NCBI GenBank assembly: GCA_030550695.1
Contig: JAUQOX010000142.1
Location: 1-7,499, forward strand
Reading direction: 5' to 3'
Origin: Gemmatimonadota bacterium
Lineage (GTDB): Bacteria > Gemmatimonadota > Gemmatimonadetes > Longimicrobiales > Gaopeijiaceae
DNA length: 7,499 nucleotides
Numbering within the stretch: position 1 is the stretch's first letter; the number at the start of each line of letters is the position of its first letter. This document shows positions 1-5,667 of the stretch, piece after piece. The notes under the pieces are model-generated. The model was not told where the DNA came from and did no database searches. It was given only the letters and a program-made list of their open reading frames with translations. The translations under genes were made by a program, and so were the position numbers.

Positions 1-620
1 ACGGCCAAACCGCCGGCCCCCGACGCAGCCAGGGCAACCCCCACCCCCACCCCACCCCCCACCCCCCCCGCCGCTCCCCCCCCAAGACCCGCACCCACGT
101 ACTCGCCTCGACGGCCCGGCTCCACCTCGAGTTCCACCAGGGTATGGCCGTCCCCCAAAGGCTCCAGGCGGACGGACACGCCTTCCGCATTGGCCACCGG
201 TGAATTCCGGGCAATCGAGAGGAAGGCTCTGGCCAGCTCGGCCCCCAAATCCCGGGCCCTCCGGTACATCTGCAACCCCCGGGCGCTCCGGACCGGACGG
301 AGGAGGCGGGTCCCCAGGAAGAAGTCCTCCAAAGTTCGGCCCAGTTCCTCCGGGCTCCCCTTGACCACCCGGACCACCCGCACGGAGGAAGGACCGTACC
401 AGCGGTCCAGGAGCCCCGCCGGCGGGGGTGGAGCCGACCGCACCTCCGCCAGAGCCCGCCGCACGTACTCCTCTTCGAGACCCACCTCCCGGGCGATGCG
501 GAAGACCTCCGCCTCGGTGAGGATCTCCTCTCCCCCGTCGGGGGTCTTCGCCGCCAGCTCCGCAGCCCGGCGGATCACCTCGTCGAACTGCCGGCGGGTC
601 AGACCCTTCCCTGGCTCCAT
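1..620 (-). CDS. Hypothetical protein with Gly-rich membrane segment, C-terminus cut off by window edge
   Basis: This frame stays open from the ATG at 620 to the left edge (206 codons plus two bases). I do not recognise a named family. The N-terminal third (about residues 7-62) is charged and helical, with the pattern LTRRQFDEVIRRAAEL, then LTEAEVFRIAREVGL and YVRRALAEV. This resembles the short two-helix N-termini of many uncharacterised proteins of GC-rich bacteria. A mixed alpha/beta middle follows (about 78-168). From residue 176 a run of Gly, Ala and Val begins, probably a membrane-spanning hairpin that continues beyond the window. The ATG lies 40 bp after the pilT stop, with AAGGA just upstream although spaced closely. 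It is probably transcribed with pilT, but no role in pilus function is shown. The Gly-rich part is encoded by an extreme G-tract. Confidence 0.72.
   Translation of the reverse strand, partial: MEPGKGLTRRQFDEVIRRAAELAAKTPDGGEEILTEAEVFRIAREVGLEEEYVRRALAEVRSAPPPPAGLLDRWYGPSSVRVVRVVKGSPEELGRTLEDFFLGTRLLRPVRSARGLQMYRRARDLGAELARAFLSIARNSPVANAEGVSVRLEPLGDGHTLVELEVEPGRRGEYVGAGLGGGAAGGVGGGVGVGVALAASGAGGLA
38..84 (-). repeat. Low-complexity G-tract (C-tract on the plus strand)
   Basis: The minus strand carries at least six runs of four to eight G separated by single T or short AGC/GC spacers. The tract lies in frame inside the Gly/Val-rich segment (about residues 178-194) of the gene ending at the left edge. 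The run spacing satisfies the usual four-run G-quadruplex pattern several times over. The G runs are also candidate sites of slippage and of sequencing error. Confidence 0.7.
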
Positions 621-640
621 GGTCCTTCGGCCCTTCCCCG

Positions 641-660
641 GGAGGGAAATCCATCCCTCC
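641..660 (-). other. Intergenic hairpin directly after the pilT stop
   Basis: A perfect 7-bp inverted repeat (GGAGGGA / TCCCTCC) with a 6-base loop begins at the base after the pilT TGA. It fills half of the 40-bp gap to the next start. No T-run follows on the minus strand, so it is not a canonical intrinsic terminator. An mRNA-stability or partial-attenuation role is possible but inferred. Confidence 0.4.
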
Positions 661-1743
661 TCAGACGAACTCCTCCGAAGGCTGGCCCTCCTTCAGATAC
701 TGCCGGAAAGCCGCCTTGTTGTTGGCCTTCATGTAGGCTTCCACCGGGTCGATGACCCCGGCCATGAGGTATTCCAGGATGTGCTGATCCAACAGCTGCA
801 TCCCGTCCTTCTTTCCCGTCTGGATCAGGGAGGGGATCTGATGGATCTTGTTTTCCCGGATCAGGTTGGAGATGGCCGGCGTTCCCACCATGATCTCCAT
901 GGCCGCCACCCTTCCCTTGCCGTCCTTGCGGCGCAAGAGCACCTGAGAGACCACCCCCTTGAGGGACTCGGCCAGCATCGCCCGGATCTGGTCCTGTTGG
1001 TCCGCCGGGAACACGTCGATGATGCGGTCTACGGTCTTGGGGGCCGAGTTGGTGTGCAGGGTGCCGAACACGAGATGGCCCGTTTCCGCCGCCGTGATCC
1101 CCAGTTCGATGGTCTCTCGATCCCGCATCTCCCCCACCAGAATCACGTCCGGGTCCTCCCGCAGGGCAGCCCGGAGGGCGTTGGCGAAACTCTTCGTGTT
1201 GGTTCCGATCTCCCGCTGGTTCACCAGACACTTCTTGTTCGGGTGGGTGAACTCGACGGGGTCTTCGATGGTGAGGATGTGGTCCGCCCGGGTCTCGTTG
1301 ATCAGGTCCACCATGGCAGCCAGGGTGGTGGACTTCCCCGAGCCCGTGGGGCCGGTGACCAAAACCAGCCCCTTGGTGAGCATGCAGAACCGCCGGACCG
1401 ACTCGGGTAGCTTCAGGTCGTCGGCGGTGAGGATCTTGGAGGGGATGGTACGGAAGACCGCGCCCAATCCCTTCCGTTGCCAGAAGATGTTCACCCGGAA
1501 CCGAGCCAGCCCTTCGATCTCGTAGGCGAAATCGAAATCCTGGTGCTCCAGGAACCGCATCCTCCAGTTCTCCTCCATGATCTCGAAGAGGAGCGCCTCC
1601 ATGTCCTTGGGGGTGAGATCGCGGAACTTCACCCGCTGCATGTGCCCATGGACCCTCATGATGGGCGGAGCCCCCGTGGTGAGATGCAGGTCGGACCCGC
1701 CGCTCTGGACCAGGAGCTTCAGGAACTGATCGATCTGGGCCAT
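661..1743 (-). CDS. pilT: Type IV pilus retraction ATPase PilT
   Basis: This hexameric cytoplasmic ATPase powers disassembly and retraction of type IV pili (twitching, DNA uptake, surface sensing). The protein is 360 aa, close to the usual PilT length. An N-terminal PAS-like domain (about 1-100, with SGGSDLHLTTGAPPIMR at 14-30) precedes the RecA-like core. All catalytic motifs are intact: Walker A GPTGSGKST at 131-139, Asp box TIEDPVEF at 158-165, Walker B with DVILVGEMRD at 199-208 (Glu205 in the catalytic position), and His box TGHLVFGTLHTN at 221-232. The retraction-family motif is AISNLIRE at 290-297, with Ser where Arg is usual. GMQLLDQ at 314-320 favours PilT over PilU. The ATG has AAAGGA just upstream. 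The gene follows the degenerate ATPase-like gene by 49 bp and is probably co-transcribed with it. No pilin, PilB or PilC gene is in the window. Confidence 0.94.
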   Translation of the reverse strand: MAQIDQFLKLLVQSGGSDLHLTTGAPPIMRVHGHMQRVKFRDLTPKDMEALLFEIMEENWRMRFLEHQDFDFAYEIEGLARFRVNIFWQRKGLGAVFRTIPSKILTADDLKLPESVRRFCMLTKGLVLVTGPTGSGKSTTLAAMVDLINETRADHILTIEDPVEFTHPNKKCLVNQREIGTNTKSFANALRAALREDPDVILVGEMRDRETIELGITAAETGHLVFGTLHTNSAPKTVDRIIDVFPADQQDQIRAMLAESLKGVVSQVLLRRKDGKGRVAAMEIMVGTPAISNLIRENKIHQIPSLIQTGKKDGMQLLDQHILEYLMAGVIDPVEAYMKANNKAAFRQYLKEGQPSEEFV

Positions 1744-1792
1744 GTCCTTTCTTGCCGCCTCCGGTTCGTGAAGGGATGGACGCCGGGGATGA

Positions 1793-3058
1793 CTACCCCC
1801 TCAAGGGCTCCAGGGACCATTGGAGGGACCCGCCCTCCCCCTGGACGATCCTGAGTTCCCACCGGACTCCCGCGTCGTAGGCCGTCCGGAGCTTTTCCGC
1901 CGGATCCCACCGCACGAAGGCGCAGGCCGCCAGGTCCAGACAGAGATCCAGCCAAAGGGAGGGGCTCCCCCCCAAATCCACGGTGACCACGTCGAAGTGG
2001 AAGGCCCGAACCGCCTCCAGTTCCTCTTTCCAACGTTCCGGGGAGCCGGGGGGGAGATCCAGGGAGAAGGCCTCCTTTGCGGCCCCGCCCTCCTTGTCGT
2101 TCACATACAGGCTCCGCCAAGCCGGATCCAGGAGGAGGAGGGGAAGATGGGGGAGGAGTTCGTACCCCAACCCTTGGGGTTCCGTGAGGACCAGAAAACG
2201 GGCGGATCCGGAGCGGGCCAAGAGACGGATCTCCGACAGGATCCCCGGCGGGGGCGGAGAAAACCGCTCCTCCAGAATCAGACGCTCGTGGACCGGCCGG
2301 AACAGGAACTCCTGGCCGGTCTCGTCGCCCATGTAGCGCACATCCACGGAACTCACGATCCCCTTGCGGTTGAGCTGGGCCGTCCACTGCCCCCTCCCCT
2401 TGGCCGCCACCTCCGGGGGCAAGGCGGGGACCAGCATGTCCCGTAGTTGCGCCTCCCACAAACCGTTGAGTGGACGCCGCCGGATGGTGCCGGCATCTTC
2501 GAACCATCCCCAGGCCCGGACACCCCGTGCGGAGATCCCGAACCGGCTGGAGGCGGCATCCAAGGCCATCCCGAAGACCTCCTCCAGGGACAGGGGCACC
2601 GGCCGGTCGCCCTCCTCGAAGGCCGCCGCCCTGGCGTACACCTGGCGGATGAGGTCCCGGATGACATGGGGCGAGGCCAAGGCCAGCTCAATCTTCAGGT
2701 CCGTCCGGGCCTGAAGCTGATCCACGGCCTCCGTTTTCATGGGGGAATCCACGACCACGGTGAGGGTGTCCTGGGTTTTCAGGATGGGGAGGGTGAGGTG
2801 GGCCAAGGCCCACTCCGGCGAGACCAGGCTGGCGGCCTCCGGATCGATGGCGTCGGCCTCCGGGAACACATAGGGCAGGTCGAACTGGGAGGCCAACCCC
2901 CAGTCCAGCTCTTCCTGGGAAACCAGACCCAGGGCCAGAAGGGCCTCGCCGAAGTAACCTCCGTGTTCCCGCTGGTACTCCAACGCCCGGGCCACATCCT
3001 CTTCCGTGATGCGGCCGAAGCCGGCCAGGATCTGGCCGATGGTGCGACGTTTGGCCAT
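1793..3058 (-). CDS. MshEN (GspE/PilB N-terminal) domain protein with degenerate, probably inactive ATPase domain
   Basis: This 421-aa protein looks like a secretion/pilus assembly ATPase that has lost catalysis. The N-terminus (about 1-140) fits the MshEN/T2SSE_N fold. It has two tandem 24-residue motifs at 6-29 (G8, G15, Q29) and 35-58 (G37, G44, Q58) separated by five residues, the layout of the cyclic di-GMP-binding MshEN module. The leading Arg of each motif is replaced (Thr6, Tyr35). The C-terminal part (about 155-420) can be aligned by eye with the GspE/PilB core. VLTEPQGLGY (290-299) stands where the P-loop should be, without GKT/S. FDVVTVDLGG (355-364) stands in the Walker B place, without the catalytic Glu. 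No Asp or His box is visible. The ATG at 3058 has GGAAGAG upstream. The same frame runs upstream to 3586, but that part is low-complexity and antisense-like. A partner or regulator role for the adjacent PilT is inferred. Confidence 0.82.
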   Translation of the reverse strand: MAKRRTIGQILAGFGRITEEDVARALEYQREHGGYFGEALLALGLVSQEELDWGLASQFDLPYVFPEADAIDPEAASLVSPEWALAHLTLPILKTQDTLTVVVDSPMKTEAVDQLQARTDLKIELALASPHVIRDLIRQVYARAAAFEEGDRPVPLSLEEVFGMALDAASSRFGISARGVRAWGWFEDAGTIRRRPLNGLWEAQLRDMLVPALPPEVAAKGRGQWTAQLNRKGIVSSVDVRYMGDETGQEFLFRPVHERLILEERFSPPPPGILSEIRLLARSGSARFLVLTEPQGLGYELLPHLPLLLLDPAWRSLYVNDKEGGAAKEAFSLDLPPGSPERWKEELEAVRAFHFDVVTVDLGGSPSLWLDLCLDLAACAFVRWDPAEKLRTAYDAGVRWELRIVQGEGGSLQWSLEPLRG

Positions 3059-3126
3059 GTGGACTCTTCCGTCGGAGGGAGGGTGGAACGTGCAATATGG
3101 GGGCGAGGTCGGGTGGGCGGAAAGGA

Positions 3127-3660
3127 TCACCGGCGCCCTTCGCCGGCCCTCAGGCCAGGCTGGACCAAGATCACCCCGGCCATCCTGCCGCCGTGGCCCT
3201 CGGCAAGGAAAGGGTAGGCGCCGGGGGGGGCCTCTTCCAACCGAAAAAGGAAGCGGCTCCCCCGATAGACCAGCGGGGGGCTGGTTCCTTGGCCGGAGCG
3301 GTCCAGCCATTCCCGCTGGGGCACCTCCAGGGAGTCCGGAAGGAATCGTACCACATGGACCCGGTGGTCCACCGTCACGAACTCCACGGCGTCTCCCGAC
3401 CGCACTTCCAGCCAGGTGGGAACGACGTGCTCCTGGGAGCCTCGGCCTCCGAGAACCACCCGGTGGAGGCGAGCCCCCGGCGAAAGACCCAGGGCACGGG
3501 CTGCCTCCCGTTCGGGATCCGGTGGAGGGGCCCCCTCCCCCCCGCAGGCTACTCCCAGCACGCCCCCCCCCACCAACCCCAGCCACAGCCGGAAAACCAA
3601 GAAGCCGACCCCCCTGGGGAGGATCGGCTTCTCGCGGCCGGACAGGCCCTCGGGCTGCAC
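3127..3660 (-). CDS. Cupredoxin-like lipoprotein lacking the copper-ligand Cys
   Basis: The frame encodes 177 aa from a GTG at 3660, four bases after the cytochrome stop. A lipoprotein signal is clear: hydrophobic residues 20-38 end in the lipobox GVAC, with Cys39 the only Cys. The mature part looks like a plastocyanin/cupredoxin fold. PTWLEVRSGDAVEFVTVDH with VHVVRF (81-106) matches the first strands and the N-terminal His ligand (His102). YPFLAEGHGGRMAGVILV (149-166) matches the C-terminal ligand loop, with His156 and Met160 present. The Cys of the usual C-x2-H pattern is Ala153. A normal blue-copper centre is therefore unlikely; a His2Met site or a structural role are alternatives. The start is uncertain: a TTG at 3600 gives a compact 18-residue signal peptide and lies just after a terminator-like hairpin. 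Confidence 0.75.
   Translation of the reverse strand: MQPEGLSGREKPILPRGVGFLVFRLWLGLVGGGVLGVACGGEGAPPPDPEREAARALGLSPGARLHRVVLGGRGSQEHVVPTWLEVRSGDAVEFVTVDHRVHVVRFLPDSLEVPQREWLDRSGQGTSPPLVYRGSRFLFRLEEAPPGAYPFLAEGHGGRMAGVILVQPGLRAGEGRR
3591..3632 (-). terminator. Intrinsic-terminator-like hairpin downstream of the cytochrome gene
   Basis: On the minus strand AGAAGCCGA (3632-3624) pairs perfectly with TCGGCTTCT (3608-3600). The 15-base interior contains CCCC/GGGG that could extend the stem. A T-rich stretch TTGGTTTTCC follows directly. It lies 33 bases past the cytochrome stop, a normal terminator position. It also lies inside the longest reading of the next gene, so it either attenuates read-through or shows that the next gene starts later. 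Confidence 0.6.
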
Positions 3661-3664
3661 GGCC

Positions 3665-4129
3665 TCAGCCGCCCCGATGGCTCAGAGTCCACACGTAGGC
3701 GGCCACCGCCCGGACCTCCTCGTCGGAGATGGTGCTACCCCCTTTGGGGAGCATGATCCCGGGGTGCTCCTTGGGCTCGGGCACGCCGGTGAGCACGAGG
3801 TTCACGATCCCTTCGTAGGTGCCGTCGGTATTGATCCATTGGCCGTCGGTGAGGTCCGGCGCCAGGGGGCCTCCCGTTCCGTCCGCCATATGGCAGGTAT
3901 GGCAGAGGCCCACCCCGGTGAAGATGGCCTTCCCCTGGGCCACCATCTCCGCCGTGACCCCCTCGGGAAGTTGGATCCCCGCCAGGGAGACCTCGGCCGC
4001 CTGCCCGCCGGTGGGTTGGGCCCCGGGAGTCGTGGAAGGCTGTCCAGCCGGCGGGGCACCCTTCTCCCCTCCACAAGCCGCCAGCCCCAGGAGGGCGGCG
4101 AGGACGAAAGACTTCTTCACAGCGTTCAC
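3665..4129 (-). CDS. Lipid-anchored monohaem class I c-type cytochrome
   Basis: This 154-aa predicted lipoprotein carries a single haem c and probably transfers electrons on the outer face of the membrane. The signal peptide has Lys5 and Lys6, a hydrophobic core, and lipobox LAAC ending at Cys19. A Pro/Gly/Thr-rich linker (about 20-46) follows. The haem motif is CHTCH at 76-80. The probable axial Met is Met126 in GIMLPKGG (124-131), and the C-terminal helix DEEVRAVAAYVWTLS closes the fold. The GTG start at 4129 is supported by GGAGGTGA seven bases upstream, and it overlaps the zinc-ribbon stop (GTGA), which suggests translational coupling. The same frame runs upstream to 4276 but has no signal-peptide sense there. 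A terminator-like hairpin and then a cupredoxin-like lipoprotein gene follow. The redox partner cannot be read from sequence. Confidence 0.9.
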   Translation of the reverse strand: MNAVKKSFVLAALLGLAACGGEKGAPPAGQPSTTPGAQPTGGQAAEVSLAGIQLPEGVTAEMVAQGKAIFTGVGLCHTCHMADGTGGPLAPDLTDGQWINTDGTYEGIVNLVLTGVPEPKEHPGIMLPKGGSTISDEEVRAVAAYVWTLSHRGG

Positions 4130-4956
4130 GATGTCACCTCCGTTCCGCACGCGATGCAAAACCGCCAGTTGAGTTCCAGTTCCTCGCCGCACTCGGGGCA
4201 AGGAATGAGACGCACGTTGCTCCCGCAGTAGGGGCAAAAACGTACCCCCGGCCTCCGGGGAAGGTTCTCCCGACACCAGGGGCAGGTATCCGGCGCGGGC
4301 GGAAGGTCTTGAGGCCCTTCCGGCGCCAAAGCCCGACCCCGGCGTCGCCCCTGGGGTCCCGCAGCCTCCCCCGGCTCCTCCCCGCCTTCCCCCTCACCGC
4401 CTCCGCGCCGGGCCTGTCCACCTTGCGGGGAAGGCTGGGGGAAAACCTCCCCAGCGGGCCGCTGGGAATCAAGGGGGCCCCATTCCCCTTGGTCCGGCAC
4501 CACGGTGCCGTGCTCCGGACCGCGGCCCAAGTCCCCCCCCGCCGCCCCGCCGAGGGGCGGCCCCGCCAAATCCGCCGCTGCCTTCGGACGGGCGGCCTCC
4601 ACGAACTCCCACAGCTTCTTCGGATTCAGACGGACGTCGGCGGCGGCAAACTCCCGGTAGAGACCGGTGTTAGGCGTGGGGGACTCCAGTTCCCGGCGGA
4701 TCTCCTCCCGGGCCGCGGGGGACTCAAGGATCAGGTAGTCACCCTCCCCGCCCAGCAGTCGCAGGAGGGCGTGCTCGTAGTCGGCGCTCAAGGCCACGCC
4801 GATCTGGTCCCTGTGGGTCCGGTACGGCACCAGGTCCTGGTAGATCTCCGCCACCGTGAACGGCGCCTCCAATTGGTCGGGATGGACTTCCTGCATCCGC
4901 CGAACCAGGCTGGCGAAGAATCTCCGGAGCACTTCGTCGTCTTTCAGGAAAGGCAT
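4126..4956 (-). CDS. Double zinc-ribbon protein with conserved N-terminal domain and disordered linker
   Basis: This 276-aa soluble protein has three parts. Residues 1-125 form a compact, mostly helical domain I cannot name, containing FTVAEIYQDLVPYRTHRDQ (33-51) and a YEHALLRLLGGEGDYLIL stretch (60-77). Residues 126-222 are a Gly/Pro/Glu/Arg-rich, probably disordered linker. Residues 225-270 are a tandem zinc ribbon with four CxxC knuckles: Cys225/228, 241/244, 253/256 and 267/270, enough for two zinc ions. The ATG at 4956 has a strong GGAGGAGA site five to six bases upstream. The stop overlaps the cytochrome GTG start, so the two are probably translated together. Double zinc ribbons usually mediate protein or nucleic-acid contacts. 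The function here is unknown, and a link to cytochrome maturation or regulation would be a guess. Confidence 0.85.
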   Translation of the reverse strand: MPFLKDDEVLRRFFASLVRRMQEVHPDQLEAPFTVAEIYQDLVPYRTHRDQIGVALSADYEHALLRLLGGEGDYLILESPAAREEIRRELESPTPNTGLYREFAAADVRLNPKKLWEFVEAARPKAAADLAGPPLGGAAGGDLGRGPEHGTVVPDQGEWGPLDSQRPAGEVFPQPSPQGGQARRGGGEGEGGEEPGEAAGPQGRRRGRALAPEGPQDLPPAPDTCPWCRENLPRRPGVRFCPYCGSNVRLIPCPECGEELELNWRFCIACGTEVTS

Positions 4957-4989
4957 GCCTCTCCTCCGTGGGCTACAGATCTCCGTTGC

Positions 4990-5012
4990 GCCGGCTCCCC
5001 GGGGGAGCCGGC
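4990..5012. repeat. Perfect 23-bp palindrome (11-bp arms) in the leader of the zinc-ribbon gene
   Basis: GCCGGCTCCCC and its exact reverse complement flank one central G. The hairpin would be very stable and lies 34 bases upstream of the zinc-ribbon ATG, leaving the ribosome site outside it. No T-run follows on either strand, so it is not a simple intrinsic terminator. It could be a mRNA structure or a dyad operator. Confidence 0.6.
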
Positions 5013-5083
5013 CCCGGTGCCTCGGGGAAGACCGTCATGGGCAAACTTCCGCCCCTCGGCCCCTGCCCCCCGTCCCCCGAAGA

Positions 5084-5112
5084 CGCCCCTCCGTGCAAGA
5101 CATGGGGCCCGC
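5084..5112. repeat. 29-bp direct repeat, copy 1
   Basis: This copy matches the one at 5146-5174 at 26 of 29 positions, including an uninterrupted identical 19-mer TGCAAGACATGGGGCCCGC (5094-5112). It lies in the gap between the 126-aa gene and the zinc-ribbon gene. The 62-bp period puts the copies about six helical turns apart, which would suit a regulator binding to one face of the DNA. Confidence 0.7.
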
Positions 5113-5145
5113 ATTGCCGCTGCCGCCGGTTTCGCAACCAGGCCG

Positions 5146-5174
5146 CGCTCGTCCTTGCAAGACATGGGGCCCGC
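5146..5174. repeat. 29-bp direct repeat, copy 2
   Basis: This is the second copy, with the identical 19-mer at 5156-5174. It begins two bases after the TAA stop of the 126-aa gene. I saw no third clear copy; a weak partial likeness (CATGGGC) occurs near 5036. The repeat contains GGGCCC but is not itself a full palindrome. Confidence 0.7.
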
Positions 5175-5176
5175 CC

Positions 5177-5557
5177 TTACCTCTGCGATGCGAAAGGGAC
5201 CCCGCAGAGGGGACAGACCCAGAGCTTGCCGGAGCGGACCAGTCTCTGTTGGGGCCCATGGCGCGGGCAGACGGGGTCCCGGCCCCCCTCCAAGGCTGCC
5301 TTCACCTGGGCCCGTTCGGCCCGGCTGGCCTTGGGAATCTCCAGCACATAACGGAGCGAAGAGGTGCTGCATTCCAACAGGACCCTGCCGCCTCCCCCTT
5401 CCACCTCCTTCACCCCCAGGACCTCCAGGAACCCTCCCATGGGGGACCGGAGGCGCTCGCCGCGGTAGTAGCGGGCCAAGGTCTTGCGGTCTCGGGGAAG
5501 GGGGAGGGGATTGGAGGGGCTTCCCGGCTGGGCGGTCGGGCCGGCGGTCTCGGGCAT
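5177..5557 (-). CDS. Hypothetical protein with C-terminal CxxH/CxxC zinc-type motif
   Basis: This 126-aa protein is not from a family I recognise. The first 22 residues are Pro/Gly-rich and probably disordered. The core (about 27-92) begins ARYYRGERL and continues through GGFLEVLGVKEVEG and a beta-rich LRYVLEIP stretch, followed by a charged helix. The C-terminus has Cys97-x2-His100 (CPRHG) and Cys115-x2-Cys118 (CPLCG) 14 residues apart, a likely zinc knuckle. The ATG at 5557 lacks a good ribosome site. A TTG two codons upstream (5563) has AGGTGA 12 bases before it and may be the true start. A sigma70-like promoter lies about 80 bp upstream, so this may be the first gene of the run toward the zinc-ribbon and cytochrome genes. 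It is the second putative zinc protein in a row. Confidence 0.72.
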   Translation of the reverse strand: MPETAGPTAQPGSPSNPLPLPRDRKTLARYYRGERLRSPMGGFLEVLGVKEVEGGGGRVLLECSTSSLRYVLEIPKASRAERAQVKAALEGGRDPVCPRHGPQQRLVRSGKLWVCPLCGVPFASQR

Positions 5558-5637
5558 CGGCAAACGAGGACGGTTTCACCTGGTCGAGGATCCCCCGATC
5601 CTTCCGGAACCCCGGGGGGACGGGGAAGCGGGGGCGA

Positions 5638-5667
5638 AGTATAGCACCCTTGCCTCCGCCCTGCCAG
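5638..5667 (-). promoter_or_regulatory. Sigma70-like promoter for the 126-aa gene and possibly the downstream genes
   Basis: On the minus strand CTGGCA (5667-5662, four of six to TTGACA) is followed after 18 bases by TATACT (5643-5638, five of six to TATAAT). The -10 stands out because its surroundings are almost entirely G and C. Transcription would start near 5630, leaving a leader of about 75 bases before the 5557 ATG. Confidence 0.5.

Noticed and set aside
190..1410. Long plus-strand open frame of 406 codons
   Set aside because: It lies antisense to the intact pilT and to the left-edge gene. Its product is Arg/His/Gly-rich without any recognisable motif, as expected for a shadow frame in GC-rich DNA.
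3059..3126. Possible promoter before the pseudo-ATPase gene (CATATT near 3094-3099)
   Set aside because: The A/T-rich hexamer is notable, but the best upstream -35 candidate matches consensus at only about three of six positions, so I do not list it as a promoter.
3523..3540. GGAGGGG/CCCCTCC inverted repeat
   Set aside because: It lies inside the coding part of the cupredoxin-like gene and consists of simple G and C runs, so chance in this base composition explains it.
3059..3586. N-terminal extension of the pseudo-ATPase frame up to 3586 (176 more residues)
   Set aside because: The extension overlaps the cupredoxin-like gene out of frame and is Gly/Pro/Arg-rich. The ATG at 3058 has a ribosome site and starts directly at the MshEN motif.
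4130..4276. Upstream extension of the cytochrome frame to 4276
   Set aside because: GGAGGTGA is correctly spaced for the GTG at 4129, which begins a proper lipoprotein signal. The upstream part overlaps the zinc-ribbon coding region.
5084..5174. Minimal CRISPR array (29-bp repeats, 33-bp spacer)
   Set aside because: The dimensions fit, but there are only two copies, which differ at three positions. No further repeats and no cas genes are present in the window.
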